Assembly (NCBI RefSeq): GCF_000739875.1
Contig: NZ_BBJR01000053.1
Span: forward strand, 1-55,550
Length of the DNA: 55,550 nucleotides
DNA from: Comamonas aquatica NBRC 14918
GTDB lineage: Bacteria; Pseudomonadota; Gammaproteobacteria; Burkholderiales; Burkholderiaceae_C
Direction of reading: 5' to 3'
In this document: one piece after another, positions 26,308 to 37,167 of the stretch
How positions within the stretch are numbered: the first letter of the stretch is position 1
Layout: each line of letters opens with the position of its first letter
Made by a program: the position numbers and the translations under genes
The notes under the pieces: model-generated
Databases searched by the model: none
What the model saw: the letters and a program-made list of their open reading frames with translations, nothing else
Told to the model about the DNA's origin: nothing

Positions 26308-27825
26308 TCAGCGTTTCTTGCTGCCCGTCAAACTGCCCAGCACGCCACGCAGCAGCTGGCGGCCCAGCTGGTTGGTCATGCTGCGGGCCGTGGACTTGAC
26401 CACGCTTTGCACCAGACCATCGCGTTTGCCGCCGCGTGGGCCGGTCGAGCCGAAGAGGAATTCGTTCAAGCCATTCATCAGGCTGCTGTCGGCTGCAGCG
26501 CCTGCGCCACTGGCCCCCGGGGCCCCTCCGGTGGCCGCAGGCTCCTGGCTGGCGCGGCTTTGCAGCACTTCGTAGGCCGACTCCCGGTCGACCGGTTGTT
26601 CATAGACCCCGGCGACCAGGGAATGGGCCAGCAGTGCCCGGCGCTGTGGCTCCTGGATGGGGCCGATCTGGCTGCCCGGGGGCACGACGTAGACGCGCTG
26701 GGTGATGCCGGGGCGGCCCTTTTCGTCGAGAAAGCTGATCAGGGCCTCGCCCACGGCCAGCTCGGTGATGGCCGATTCGATGTCCACCTGGGGGTTGGGG
26801 CGCATGGTCTGGGCCGTGGCTTTCACCGCCTTCTGGTCTTTGGGGGTGAAGGCGCGCAGCGCATGCTGCACGCGGTTGCCCAGCTGGGCCAGCACGCTGT
26901 CGGGAATGTCCATGGGGTTTTGCGTGACGAAGTACACGCCCACGCCCTTGGAACGTACCAGGCGCACCACCAGTTCGATGCGCTCGATCAGCACCTTGGG
27001 AGCATCGGTGAACAGCAGGTGGGCTTCATCGAAGAAAAAGACCAGCTTGGGCTGGTCGGGGTCGCCGATTTCCGGCAGCCGCTCGAACAGCTCGGACAGC
27101 ATCCACAGCAGGAAGGTGGAGTACAGGCGCGGCGACTGCATCAGCTTGTCGGCCGCCAGGATGTTGATCACGCCGCGCCCCTGGGCATCGGTCTGCATCA
27201 GGTCCTCGATGTTGAGCATGGGCTCGCCAAAGAACTGCTCGCCCCCTTGCGACTCGATCTGCAGCAGGCCGCGCTGGATCGCGCCCACGCTGGCGGCCGA
27301 GATGTTGCCGTACTCGGTGGTGAACTGCTTGGCGTTGTCACCCACATGCTGCAGCATGGCGCGCAGGTCCTTGAGGTCCAGCAGCAGCATGCCGTTGTCG
27401 TCGGCAATCTTGAAGACCAGGTTGAGCACGCCCATCTGCGTGTCGTTCAGGCCCAGCATGCGGCCCAGCAGCAGCGGCCCCATGTCCGAGATGGTGGCCC
27501 GCACCGGGTGGCCCTGCTCGCCAAACACGTCCCACAGGGTGCAGGGACAGGCCACGGGATCGGGCAGGGCGATGCCGCGCTCCTGCAGCGAGGCGGCCAG
27601 CTTGCCGCCGATGCTGCCGGCCTGGCTGATGCCGCTCAGGTCGCCCTTGATGTCGGCCAAAAATACGGGAACCCCGGCCAACGCGAAGCTTTCGGCCATC
27701 TTCTGCAGCGTCACGGTTTTCCCGGTGCCGGTGGCGCCGGTGATCAGCCCATGGCGGTTGGCCATGCTGGGCAGGAGGGAGCAAACGGTATCGCCGTGCA
27801 AGGCAATAGGCAAAGCTGGGGCCAT
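26308..27825 (-). CDS. HerA-like ATPase (DUF853 helicase family)
   Basis: A 505-residue P-loop ATPase of the FtsK/HerA superfamily, DUF853 branch (E. coli YjgR type). The Walker A is GATGTGKT at 30-37 and the Walker B is [12 protein letters not shown], followed by the sensor segment [14 protein letters not shown]. Conserved [18 protein letters not shown] and [18 protein letters not shown] are typical. The C-terminal 80 residues are Gly/Ala-rich and then basic ([17 protein letters not shown]). AGAGGAAA precedes ATG 27825. It is divergent from yebC across 81 bp. The molecular role of this branch is unproven. No NurA partner is present, so I do not assign DNA end resection. Confidence 0.9.
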   Translation of the reverse strand: MAPALPIALHGDTVCSLLPSMANRHGLITGATGTGKTVTLQKMAESFALAGVPVFLADIKGDLSGISQAGSIGGKLAASLQERGIALPDPVACPCTLWDVFGEQGHPVRATISDMGPLLLGRMLGLNDTQMGVLNLVFKIADDNGMLLLDLKDLRAMLQHVGDNAKQFTTEYGNISAASVGAIQRGLLQIESQGGEQFFGEPMLNIEDLMQTDAQGRGVINILAADKLMQSPRLYSTFLLWMLSELFERLPEIGDPDQPKLVFFFDEAHLLFTDAPKVLIERIELVVRLVRSKGVGVYFVTQNPMDIPDSVLAQLGNRVQHALRAFTPKDQKAVKATAQTMRPNPQVDIESAITELAVGEALISFLDEKGRPGITQRVYVVPPGSQIGPIQEPQRRALLAHSLVAGVYEQPVDRESAYEVLQSRASQEPAATGGAPGASGAGAAADSSLMNGLNEFLFGSTGPRGGKRDGLVQSVVKSTARSMTNQLGRQLLRGVLGSLTGSKKR

Positions 27826-27906
27826 GTTCGGGTTTCCTCTGTCAAGTTGCGCTGTCAAAAGTAGAATCCGTGCCCAATAGATTAAATCAAGACCAAAGGA
27901 TTTCCT

Positions 27907-28626
27907 GTGGCAGGACATAGTAAGTGGGCCAACATCCAGCACCGCAAGGGTCGCCAGGATGAGAAGCGCGGCAAAATCTGGACACGCATCATTCGTGAAA
28001 TCATGGTGGCGGCCCGCCAAGGTGGCGGTGATCTGAATGCCAATCCCCGCCTGCGCTTGGCAGTGGACAAGGCCAAAGCTGCCAACATGCCTGCCGACAA
28101 CATCAAGCGCAACATCGACAAGGCCACAGGCAATCTGGAAGGTGTGAACTACGAGGAAATCCGCTACGAGGGCTATGGCATCGGCGGCGCGGCCATCATC
28201 GTGGACACCATGACCGACAACCGTGTGCGCACGGTCGCTGAAGTGCGCCACGCCTTCAACAAGCACGGCGGCAACATGGGCACCGAAGGTTCGGTGGCCT
28301 TCCAGTTCAAGCACTGCGGACAGATCGTGTTTGCCCCCGGAACCAGCGAAGACCAGGTCATGGATGTGGCCCTGGAAGCCGGCGCCGAGGATGTGATCAC
28401 CGACGAGGACGGTGCCATCGAGGTGCTGACCGCGCCTGCGGACTTTGAAGCCGTGAAGAATGCCCTGGAAGCGGCTGGCCTGAAGCCCGAAGTGGCGGAA
28501 GTGACCATGCGCGCTGAAAACACCATCGAACTGCAAGGCGAGGACGCCGAGCGGATGCAAAAACTGCTGGATGTATTGGAAGATTTGGACGACGTGCAGG
28601 ACGTCTACCACAACGCTGAACTATGA
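27907..28626 (+). CDS. yebC: YebC/PmpR/TACO1 family protein
   Basis: A 239-residue canonical YebC starting at GTG 27907: [19 protein letters not shown]. Conserved blocks are [53 protein letters not shown] and the acidic C-terminal [13 protein letters not shown]. Family members have been described as transcriptional regulators (PmpR) and, more recently, as translation factors that relieve ribosome stalling. It overlaps purD by 4 nt (ATGA), so it heads a yebC-purD-hemF unit. A second, divergent family member is at 21714. Confidence 0.96.
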   Translation: MAGHSKWANIQHRKGRQDEKRGKIWTRIIREIMVAARQGGGDLNANPRLRLAVDKAKAANMPADNIKRNIDKATGNLEGVNYEEIRYEGYGIGGAAIIVDTMTDNRVRTVAEVRHAFNKHGGNMGTEGSVAFQFKHCGQIVFAPGTSEDQVMDVALEAGAEDVITDEDGAIEVLTAPADFEAVKNALEAAGLKPEVAEVTMRAENTIELQGEDAERMQKLLDVLEDLDDVQDVYHNAEL

Positions 28627-29909
28627 AGATTCTTGTGATTGGCGGCGGTGGCCGCGAACACGCTCTGGCGTGGAAATTGGCCCAGTCGCCCAAGGCGACC
28701 AAGGTGTTTGTCGCGCCCGGCAACGGTGGCACTGGCCTGGCAGGTGGCAAGCTGCAGAACTTGCCCATCACCGATGTGGTTAAGCTGCGCGAATGGGCGC
28801 AGGCTGAAGGCGTGGCGCTGGCCGTGGTCGGCCCCGAGGCACCGCTGGCCGCCGGCGTGGTGGACGAGTTCCGCGCGCACGGCCTGAAGGTGTTCGGTCC
28901 CACCAAGGCGGCTGCGCAGCTGGAGTCGTCCAAGGCCTTCTCCAAGGCCTTCATGCGTCGCCACGGCATTCCCACGGCCGACTACGACACCTTTACCGAC
29001 CCCGTGGCCGCCCACGCCTTTGTGGAACGCCTGGGGGCACCCATCGTCATCAAGGCCGACGGCCTGGCTGCCGGCAAGGGCGTGGTGGTGGCGATGACAC
29101 TGCAGGAAGCACACGATGCCGTGGACTTCATGCTGGTGGACAACAAGTACGGCGTGCAGCACAACGAAGGCGGTGCACGCGTGGTGATCGAGGAGTTCCT
29201 CGCTGGCGAGGAGGCTTCGTTCATCGTGCTGTGCGATGGCAAGAACGTGGTCGCCATGGCCACCAGCCAGGACCACAAGCGCCTCAAGGACAACGACGAA
29301 GGCCCCAACACCGGCGGCATGGGCGCCTACTCGCCCGCCCCCGTGGTCACGGCCGACGTGCATGCCCGTGCCATGCGCGAGATCATCCTGCCCACCATCC
29401 GTGGCATGGAAAAGGACGGTATTCCGTTCACCGGCTTCCTGTATGCCGGCCTGATGATCGACGGCAACGGCCACCCCAAGACGCTGGAGTTCAACACCCG
29501 CATGGGTGACCCCGAAACCCAGCCCATCATGATGCGCCTCAAGAGCGATCTGGTGGACGTCATGCAGGCGGCTGTGGACGGCAAGCTGGACCAGGTGGAG
29601 CTGGAGTGGGACCGCCGCACCGCGCTGGGCGTGGTGATGGCGGCGGCCGGTTACCCGGAAGATCCGCGCAAGGGCGATGCCATCACCGGCCTGCCCGCCG
29701 AGGTGGACGATGCCGTGGTGTTCCATGCCGGCACGCAGCTGAATGAGGCCGGCGTGCCCGTGACCAGCGGTGGCCGCGTGCTGTGCGTGACCGTGCTGGC
29801 CGACAGCGTGCGCCAGGCGCAGACCCGTGTCTACGATGTGACGCGCGGCATCCACTTCGACGGCATGCAGTACCGCCGCGACATTGGCTTCCGCGCTATC
29901 AAGGGCTGA
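28623..29909 (+). CDS. purD: Phosphoribosylamine-glycine ligase
   Basis: A 428-residue ATP-grasp enzyme, second step of purine synthesis, making GAR from phosphoribosylamine, glycine and ATP. It has [25 protein letters not shown], the ATP-grasp loop [16 protein letters not shown], the [20 protein letters not shown] signature and the metal-binding [14 protein letters not shown]. The length is standard. The ATG overlaps the yebC stop. hemF follows 10 bp later behind GAGGAGG. Confidence 0.97.
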   Translation: MKILVIGGGGREHALAWKLAQSPKATKVFVAPGNGGTGLAGGKLQNLPITDVVKLREWAQAEGVALAVVGPEAPLAAGVVDEFRAHGLKVFGPTKAAAQLESSKAFSKAFMRRHGIPTADYDTFTDPVAAHAFVERLGAPIVIKADGLAAGKGVVVAMTLQEAHDAVDFMLVDNKYGVQHNEGGARVVIEEFLAGEEASFIVLCDGKNVVAMATSQDHKRLKDNDEGPNTGGMGAYSPAPVVTADVHARAMREIILPTIRGMEKDGIPFTGFLYAGLMIDGNGHPKTLEFNTRMGDPETQPIMMRLKSDLVDVMQAAVDGKLDQVELEWDRRTALGVVMAAAGYPEDPRKGDAITGLPAEVDDAVVFHAGTQLNEAGVPVTSGGRVLCVTVLADSVRQAQTRVYDVTRGIHFDGMQYRRDIGFRAIKG

Positions 29910-29919
29910 GGAGGCCGCC

Positions 29920-30861
29920 ATGCAAGCACCCACCGCCAGCATCGACAACGTGCGCGCCTACCTGCTGGGGCTGCAAGCCAGCATCACCCGTGCGCTGGAG
30001 GCGGTGGAAGCCGCCGCTGGCGAAGGTGCGGCCCGGTTCCTGGCCGATCCCTGGCACAAGGGGGCGGATGAGCGCCTGCAGGGCGATGGCGTCACCAAGA
30101 TCCTGGAAAACGGCCGGGTGTTCGAGCGTGCCGGCTGTGGTTTCTCGCACGTCAAGGGCGCGCAACTGCCGCCCTCGGCCACCCAGCACCGGCCCGAACT
30201 GGCGGGTGCACCGTTCGAGGCCATGGGCGTGTCGCTGGTGTTCCACCCACGCAACCCCTATGTGCCCACGGTACACATGAATGTGCGCATGATTGCCGCC
30301 GGCCACCCGGGCCAGCCCCAGGTGTGCTGGTTTGGCGGTGGCATGGACCTGACACCGGTCTACGGCTTCGAAGACGATGCCGTGCACTTCCACCAGACCT
30401 GCCGCGATGCGCTGCAGCCTTTTGGCGCGCAGCTGTATCCGCGCTTCAAGCAGTGGTGTGACGAGTACTTTTTCCTGAAACACCGCAACGAGCAGCGCGG
30501 CATCGGCGGCATCTTCTTTGATGACTTCAGCGAGCTGGGCCAGGACCAGGGCTTCGCCATGCTGCGCGCGGTGGGGGATGCGTTCCTGCAGGCCTATCTG
30601 CCCATCGTCGAGCGGCGCCAGGCCATGGCCTACGGCGCGGCGCAGGTGGATTTCCAGCGCTACCGCCGTGGTCGTTATGTGGAGTTCAACCTGGTCTGGG
30701 ACCGGGGCACCCACTTCGGCCTGCAGTCCGGGGGGCGTACCGAATCCATCCTGCTGTCCATGCCCTTGCATGCGGACTGGAGCTACCAGCGCGTGGACGC
30801 CCCGGGGACGCCCGAGGCGCAACTGCTGAGCCAATTCTTGGTGCGCCGCGACTGGCTTTGA
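29920..30861 (+). CDS. hemF: Coproporphyrinogen III oxidase, oxygen-dependent
   Basis: A 313-residue haem-pathway enzyme that decarboxylates coproporphyrinogen III to protoporphyrinogen IX using O2. Key segments are [52 protein letters not shown] and [28 protein letters not shown] 29920 has a near-perfect GAGGAGG. The enzyme needs oxygen, so with tetrathionate respiration in the same strain an O2-independent HemN is probably encoded elsewhere. It is the last gene before the hairpin at 30909. Confidence 0.97.
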   Translation: MQAPTASIDNVRAYLLGLQASITRALEAVEAAAGEGAARFLADPWHKGADERLQGDGVTKILENGRVFERAGCGFSHVKGAQLPPSATQHRPELAGAPFEAMGVSLVFHPRNPYVPTVHMNVRMIAAGHPGQPQVCWFGGGMDLTPVYGFEDDAVHFHQTCRDALQPFGAQLYPRFKQWCDEYFFLKHRNEQRGIGGIFFDDFSELGQDQGFAMLRAVGDAFLQAYLPIVERRQAMAYGAAQVDFQRYRRGRYVEFNLVWDRGTHFGLQSGGRTESILLSMPLHADWSYQRVDAPGTPEAQLLSQFLVRRDWL

Positions 30862-30908
30862 GGGCGCGCAAGCAGCCCCCTGGCCGAAAAACTATAATTT
30901 CCATAGCT

Positions 30909-30943
30909 GCCGACGACAGTCCCTGTGGTCGGCCTTTCTATTT
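30909..30943 (+). terminator. Terminator-like hairpin after hemF
   Basis: GCCGACGACAG (30909-30919) pairs with CTGTGGTCGGC (30923-30933) over 11 bp with one mismatch and a 3-nt loop. CTTTCTATTT follows. A TATAAT box (30893-30898) just upstream has no matching -35, so the hairpin could instead end a short independent transcript. The remaining sequence to rsfS (30944-31051) shows no gene. Confidence 0.65.
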
Positions 30944-31051
30944 AGACCAACAATAAAAGCCCTGTCAGCGTGGGGCAGCATCCCCAAGGGCATTGAAGCC
31001 CGCGATGCAGCCGCGCTATATTGACCGGAACTTTCAACCAGACATCGCCTG

Positions 31052-31729
31052 ATGAGCACTTCCACCCAATCGGATTCCGCAGCCAAGAAAGACGTGACCA
31101 AACTCCAGCGTGCCATCGTCGATGGCCTGGAAGACGTCAAGGCCCAAGACATTCAGGTTTTCAATACCGAGCACCTGTCGCCGCTGTTTGAGCGCGTCAT
31201 CGTCGCCTCCGGTACTTCCAACCGCCAGACCAAGGCCCTGGCCTCCAGCGTACGCGATGCCGTGAAGAAGGCCGGCTTTGCCGTGCCACGCCATGAAGGC
31301 GAAGAAAACGGCGAGTGGATCATCGTCGACTGCGGCCAGTGCGTGGTGCACATCATGCAGCCCATGATCCGCCAGTACTACCGCCTGGAAGAAATCTGGG
31401 GCGACAAGCCCGTGCGCCTGAAGCTGGCGGGCGCCAAGCCTGCCAAGATCTTCGCCTCCGAAGATGCCTCGGCCGAAGCCAAGCCTGCCAAGAAGGCTGC
31501 GGCCAAGAAGACCGCCCCTGCGGTGGATGGCAAGACCGTGGTGAAGAAGGCCGCAGCCAAGAAATCCGCCGAGAAGTCGGTGGACGCCAAGGCCGACAAG
31601 GCTCCGGCCGTGAAAAAGCCGGCAGCCAAGAAGCCTGCCGCAAAGAAAGCCGCCGCCGTGAAGACCGTGGTGGTCAAGCCCACGGCACCCCGCGGCGGCG
31701 CCAAGAAGGCGGCTGCGAAGAAGGCATGA
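31052..31729 (+). CDS. rsfS: Ribosomal silencing factor RsfS with H1-like basic tail
   Basis: A 225-residue protein. Residues 16-126 are the RsfS/YbeB domain ([64 protein letters not shown]), which binds ribosomal protein L14 and blocks subunit joining in starved cells. Residues 127-225 (31430-31726) form a low-complexity tail of AAKK/PAKK repeats resembling bacterial histone H1-like proteins. Usual RsfS proteins are about 105-130 residues, so the tail nearly doubles the protein. No clear Shine-Dalgarno is seen. The stop overlaps rlmH (ATGA), which shows the tail is in frame to the natural end. Confidence 0.95.
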   Translation: MSTSTQSDSAAKKDVTKLQRAIVDGLEDVKAQDIQVFNTEHLSPLFERVIVASGTSNRQTKALASSVRDAVKKAGFAVPRHEGEENGEWIIVDCGQCVVHIMQPMIRQYYRLEEIWGDKPVRLKLAGAKPAKIFASEDASAEAKPAKKAAAKKTAPAVDGKTVVKKAAAKKSAEKSVDAKADKAPAVKKPAAKKPAAKKAAAVKTVVVKPTAPRGGAKKAAAKKA

Positions 31730-32193
31730 AGCTGTGGATCGTGGCCGTGGGCCAGCATGTGCCCGATTGGGCGCAGACGGCCTACGACGATTACGCCAAG
31801 CGCTTTCCCCCGGAACTCAAGGTCGAGCTCAAGGCCGTCAAGACCGAGCCGCGTGGCTCCAAGACGGTCGAGACGCTGTATGCCGCCGAGCGCAAGCGCA
31901 TCGAGGCGGCGATTCCCCGGGGCACCCGCATCGTGGTGCTGGACGAGCGGGGTACCAACCTGACCACCAAGGCCCTGGCCCAGCGCCTGGAGCACTGGCA
32001 GCTGGAAGGCGATGATGTGGCACTGGTCATCGGAGGCCCCGATGGCCTGGACCCGGCCTTCAAGCAGGCCGCACACGAGAAAATCCGCCTCTCGGACCTG
32101 ACCTTGCCGCACGCCATGGTGCGGGTGCTGCTGATCGAGCAGCTGTACCGCGCCTGGTCGGTGAATGCGGGCCACCCGTATCACCGCGAGTGA
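31726..32193 (+). CDS. rlmH: 23S rRNA pseudouridine-1915 N3-methyltransferase
   Basis: A 155-residue SPOUT-class methyltransferase that modifies pseudouridine 1915 of 23S rRNA in assembled 70S ribosomes. The deep trefoil-knot signature is present: [22 protein letters not shown] and [23 protein letters not shown], with the basic GHPYHRE C-terminus. The length is exactly the family norm. It overlaps rsfS by 4 nt and ends before a clear terminator at 32233. Confidence 0.97.
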   Translation: MKLWIVAVGQHVPDWAQTAYDDYAKRFPPELKVELKAVKTEPRGSKTVETLYAAERKRIEAAIPRGTRIVVLDERGTNLTTKALAQRLEHWQLEGDDVALVIGGPDGLDPAFKQAAHEKIRLSDLTLPHAMVRVLLIEQLYRAWSVNAGHPYHRE

Positions 32194-32232
32194 GTCGCGA
32201 ACCCCTCCGTGCCGGCTGCCCGGCATCCGCAG

Positions 32233-32266
32233 ACCCTGCCCCCAGCGTGCAGGGTTTTGTTTTTTC
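32233..32266 (+). terminator. Terminator after rlmH
   Basis: ACCCTGC (32233-32239) pairs with GCAGGGT (32249-32255) and a T-rich tail (TTTGTTTTTT) follows. It separates rsfS-rlmH from maf. Confidence 0.88.
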
Positions 32267-32330
32267 AGCGTCAGCCTGGGCAGAGGGTGGTGTGGCCGTG
32301 GATTGCATGGCGCAGGGTGCCGTGATACTA

Positions 32331-32389
32331 TTTTTTTAATAGCTTCTGGCGCTTGCTGAATGCGCGCTGAAGCCTTTTTTGATTCAAAA
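32331..32389. repeat. Dispersed repeat copy 4, abutting the maf start
   Basis: This is the most complete copy: T-rich left edge, AATAGCTTCTGGCGCTTGC, a GCGC-rich fold-back core, and CCTTTTTTGATTCAAAA at the right edge. It ends 2 nt before the maf ATG, so any maf promoter or ribosome-binding site must lie in or across the repeat. Confidence 0.7.
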
Positions 32390-32391
32390 CC

Positions 32392-33006
32392 ATGTCCGAC
32401 TTCATCTACCTTGCCTCCCAAAGCCCGCGCCGCAGCCAGTTGCTGCAGCAGCTGGGCGTGCGCCACGAACTGCTGTTGCCCAATGCCCCAGGGGATGTGG
32501 CCGAGGATGCCGAGGCCATCGAGGCCGTGTTGCCGGACGAGGACCCGCAGGCCTACGTGCAGCGCGTGACCGGATTGAAGCTGGATGCCGCCGTGGCTCG
32601 CCTGGCGCGGCGTGGCCTGCCCGATGCGCCGGTGCTGACCTCGGACACCACGGTGGCCCTGGGCACGCAGATCCTGGGCAAGCCAGCTGATGCCGCGCAT
32701 GCGCTGCAGATGCTGGCGCAGCTGTCCGGCCAGACCCACACGGTGCTGACGGCGGTGGCGGTGCAGCAGGGCGCACAGCGCTGGCAGGCCCTGTCGGTCT
32801 CCAGCGTGCGCTTCATGGCGCTGAGCGAGGCGCAAATGGCTGCCTACGTAGCCTCGGGGGAACCTTTCGGCAAGGCCGGGGCCTATGGTATTCAAGGACG
32901 TGCAGCGGCCTATATCGAACATATGGACGGCAGTTATTCCGGCATCATGGGCCTGCCCGTGTTCGAGACGGCCCAGCTGCTGCGGCAACTGGGCTGGCAG
33001 ATTTAA
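32392..33006 (+). CDS. maf: Maf-family nucleotide pyrophosphatase (YhdE type)
   Basis: A 204-residue house-cleaning pyrophosphatase. It has [27 protein letters not shown] (metal-binding), [13 protein letters not shown] and [11 protein letters not shown]. This form of the last two motifs fits the dTTP/UTP (YhdE) subgroup rather than YceF. No Shine-Dalgarno is visible because the dispersed repeat runs up to the start codon. Its place between rlmH and rng is conserved in betaproteobacteria. Confidence 0.94.
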   Translation: MSDFIYLASQSPRRSQLLQQLGVRHELLLPNAPGDVAEDAEAIEAVLPDEDPQAYVQRVTGLKLDAAVARLARRGLPDAPVLTSDTTVALGTQILGKPADAAHALQMLAQLSGQTHTVLTAVAVQQGAQRWQALSVSSVRFMALSEAQMAAYVASGEPFGKAGAYGIQGRAAAYIEHMDGSYSGIMGLPVFETAQLLRQLGWQI

Positions 33007-33116
33007 GCAGCGCCTGGATGGCCCGCGCTGCCGCCGATGTGCGCGCAGCTGGCATTCGGACGCACCGCGGTACGGGGCCGGCAGCACCTGCCCCCTCAAC
33101 AAACCAAGACAAGCGC

Positions 33117-34604
<1,488 letters not shown>

Positions 34605-34660
34605 AGCGGCCACGCGGGGCCGCGGCAGTGCCGGTGGCCCCGCACGAACCGGAATGGAAC

Positions 34661-35305
34661 ATGCGCAAAACCCTGCATTACATCTTTGATCCGCTGTGCG
34701 GCTGGTGCTATGGCGCCGGGGCTGTCGTGGCCCAGGTGGCCGCCCTGCCGCAGCTGCAACTGAAATTGTGGCCCTGCGGCATGTTTTCGGGCGCCGGCTC
34801 GCGCGCCATGGACGACGACTTTGCCGCCTACGCCTGGACGAACGACCAGCGCATCGAGCAACTGACCGGTCAGCACTTTTCGCCGCGCTACCGCACCCAG
34901 GTGCTGGCCGATCGCCAGCAGCGCTTTGACAGCGGCCCTATCAGCCTGGCCCTGACGGCGGTGGCGTTGACAGCCCCCACGCAGGAGGTGGCAGCGCTCA
35001 AGGCCATGCAGCAGGCGCGCTACATCGACGGGCAGGATGTGACGTCGCTGGACCAACTGGCCGTGATCTTGCAAGGCCTGGGCCTGGGCCTGGCCGAGGC
35101 GGCGCAGCGCTTGACCGCGACCGATGCAGAGCTGCTGCAGGTGCATGCCGCGCGCACGCAGCAAGCCCAGCACTGGTTGCAGCAGCTGGGCGCACGGGGC
35201 GTGCCCACGTTCTTGCTCGAAATCGATGGGCGTGGGCAGTTGCTACCTTCCAACCTGTTGTTTTCACAGCCCGAGGCCTGGATTGAGCAACTGTTGGCGG
35301 CCTGA
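34661..35305 (+). CDS. DsbA-family thioredoxin-fold protein, cytosolic
   Basis: A 214-residue protein with a thioredoxin-type CxxC (FDPLCGWCYGAG, Cys13/Cys16) and the cis-Pro loop ARGVPTFLLE. There is no signal peptide, so it is a cytoplasmic member of the DsbA/FrnE-like group, which includes disulfide isomerases and glutathione-linked enzymes. GGAA lies 6-7 nt before the ATG. It follows rng by 56 bp on the same strand and converges with the photolyase operon. Function beyond redox chemistry cannot be assigned. Confidence 0.85.
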   Translation: MRKTLHYIFDPLCGWCYGAGAVVAQVAALPQLQLKLWPCGMFSGAGSRAMDDDFAAYAWTNDQRIEQLTGQHFSPRYRTQVLADRQQRFDSGPISLALTAVALTAPTQEVAALKAMQQARYIDGQDVTSLDQLAVILQGLGLGLAEAAQRLTATDAELLQVHAARTQQAQHWLQQLGARGVPTFLLEIDGRGQLLPSNLLFSQPEAWIEQLLAA

Positions 35306-35502
35306 GCGCTCACATAGCGGCCCCGCTGCAGCGTGATCCGCCGCCCCGCGCAAATGAGGGGCCGCAAGCACCCGCACAGTCCGTGCCTAGGCATACGCGA
35401 GGGGGCTTGATCGCTGCCTGAGTCGGGCAGCGCCAAGCGGGCGGTGCTGGCCCAGAGCATGCCCGACGGGCGCAGTCTGTGGCTGCGCGCGTCGGCCGCG
35501 GA

Positions 35503-36408
35503 TCAGGCACCCGGTGGGTGCAGCAACTGGTCCAAGGCGCCCGCCAGCGTGGGGTGCTGCCACGCAAATCCCGCGGCCTGCGCACGCTGGGGGCGCAGGC
35601 GCTGGCCGCCCAGCAGCAGCACGGACATTTCGCCCAGCGCCAGGCGCAGCGCCCAGGCCGGTGCCGGCAGCCAGGCCGGGCGGTGCAGGGCGGTGGCCAG
35701 GGTCTGGGTGAAGGTGGCGTTGCGCACGGCCTCTGGCGCGCAGGCATTGAATGGGCCGCTGCAGTCTGCGTGGTGCAGCAGGTGGTCCATCAGCCGGACC
35801 TGGTCGTCCAGGTGGATCCAGGGCATCCACTGCTGGCCATCACCCAGTCTGCCCCCCAGGCCCAGCTTGAACGGGGGCAGCAGCCGCGCCAGCATGCCGC
35901 CCCTGGGGGCCAGGACCGGTGCGGTGCGCACCAGGGCCACGCGCACGCCGAAGCGGCGCGCGTGCTCGGCCTCTTGCTCCCAGGCGATGCACAGCTGGCT
36001 GCCAAAATCGGCCGCACCGGCCGGGCTGCTTTCATCCAGCCAGGCGTCGCCACCATCGCCGTACCAGCCCACGGCCGAGCCCGACAGCAGCACACGCGGC
36101 GGCTGGGGCTGCTGCGCCATCCAGTCCACCAGGGTCCGTGTCAGCTCGACGCGGCTGCGCCACAGCACCTGGCGGCGCGATGTGGTCCAGGGGCGGTCTG
36201 CAATCGGGGCGCCGGCCAGGTTCACCACCGCGTCCAGCGATGTACCTTCCAGTTCGTGCAGGTGGGCTATGCCGCGGGCACCGCTGCACAGGGCGGCCAC
36301 CTTGTGCGGTTCGCGGCTCCAGACCCAGAGTTCGTGGCCTTGGCGTTGCCAGTGCTGGCACAGGGCTTGTCCAATCAGGCCGGTGCCGCCAGTCAGCAGG
36401 ATGCGCAT
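35503..36408 (-). CDS. TIGR01777 family epimerase-like protein (YfcH/SDR39U1)
   Basis: A 301-residue extended short-chain dehydrogenase. It has MRILLTGGTGLIGQALCQ (NADP loop), VNLAGAPIADRPWT, SGSAVGWYGDGGD (the Tyr of the active site) and WIHLDDQVRLMDHLL. The C-terminal DUF1731 part is PALAWALRL-like (PAPAWALRLALGEMSVLLLGGQRL). AAGGAG precedes the ATG. It is the last gene of the seven-gene light-stress-like operon, 33 bp after the SDR gene. Proteins of this family recur beside photolyase genes in other bacteria (recalled, not searched). The substrate is unknown. Confidence 0.92.
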   Translation of the reverse strand: MRILLTGGTGLIGQALCQHWQRQGHELWVWSREPHKVAALCSGARGIAHLHELEGTSLDAVVNLAGAPIADRPWTTSRRQVLWRSRVELTRTLVDWMAQQPQPPRVLLSGSAVGWYGDGGDAWLDESSPAGAADFGSQLCIAWEQEAEHARRFGVRVALVRTAPVLAPRGGMLARLLPPFKLGLGGRLGDGQQWMPWIHLDDQVRLMDHLLHHADCSGPFNACAPEAVRNATFTQTLATALHRPAWLPAPAWALRLALGEMSVLLLGGQRLRPQRAQAAGFAWQHPTLAGALDQLLHPPGA

Positions 36409-36441
36409 GGGGTTCTCCTTGGTGCAAAGTGGGCGAAGGGC

Positions 36442-37140
36442 TTACCAGGGCAGGCGTTGACCATCGTAGGCCCAGAAGCCGCCGCTGTCTTGGGGTTGCA
36501 GGCGATCGAGCACAGCCAGCAGGTCCTGCGCGGCCGCGGCGGGCGGGCGACCTATCTGCGCCCCGCGAAACGGTGCCGACAGCGCCGAATCCACCGTACC
36601 GGGGTGCAGGGCCGCCAGCACGGCCTGGGGGTGGGTGCGCGCCACTTCGATCGCGGCGGTCTTGAGCAGCATGTTCAGCGCTGCCTTGGAGGCGCGGTAG
36701 CTGTACCAGCCGCCCAGGCGGTTGTCGCCAATGCTGCCTACCTTGGCCGACAGCACTGCCAGCAGGCTGCGCGCCCCCTTGGCCAGCTGCGGCGCGAAAT
36801 GCGCCAGCACCAGGGCCGGGCCGATGGTGTTGGTGGCAAAGCTGGCCGCCAGGTGCGTGGCGTTCAGGTCGGCCAGGCGTTTTTCGGGGCAGCCGGTGGG
36901 GCCGCTGAGCATGCCGGTGGCCACCACGACCAGGTGCCAGGGCCCTTGCGGGCGCAGCGCCTCGGCGGCAGTGGCAATGCTCTGCGGTTGTTCAAAATCC
37001 ATCGCAGGCGTGCTCTGGCGGCTCAGGGCAACCACCTGGGCACAGCGTGGGTCCGCGGCCAGCTGCGCGGCCAGGGCACCGCCGATGGCGCCAGTGGCCC
37101 CCAGGATGAGGGCTTGGTAACCAGTGGGCAGGGATTGCAT
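36442..37140 (-). CDS. Short-chain dehydrogenase/reductase (C-factor-like)
   Basis: A 232-residue classical SDR. The cofactor loop is LILGATGAIGGALAAQL, the catalytic Ser lies in AVLSAKVGSIGDN, and the Tyr-Lys pair is in YSYRASKAALNML. HPGTVDSALSAPF is a near-match to the HPGWVxTxM motif of CsgA-like SDRs. AAGG precedes the ATG. It sits 27 bp after the Fe-S photolyase gene, which places it in the photolyase operon. A reductase acting on photoproducts of lipids or cofactors is possible but unproven. Confidence 0.9.
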   Translation of the reverse strand: MQSLPTGYQALILGATGAIGGALAAQLAADPRCAQVVALSRQSTPAMDFEQPQSIATAAEALRPQGPWHLVVVATGMLSGPTGCPEKRLADLNATHLAASFATNTIGPALVLAHFAPQLAKGARSLLAVLSAKVGSIGDNRLGGWYSYRASKAALNMLLKTAAIEVARTHPQAVLAALHPGTVDSALSAPFRGAQIGRPPAAAAQDLLAVLDRLQPQDSGGFWAYDGQRLPW

Positions 37141-37167
37141 GGCAGGCCTTGTGGAGTGGGGTTGTGG

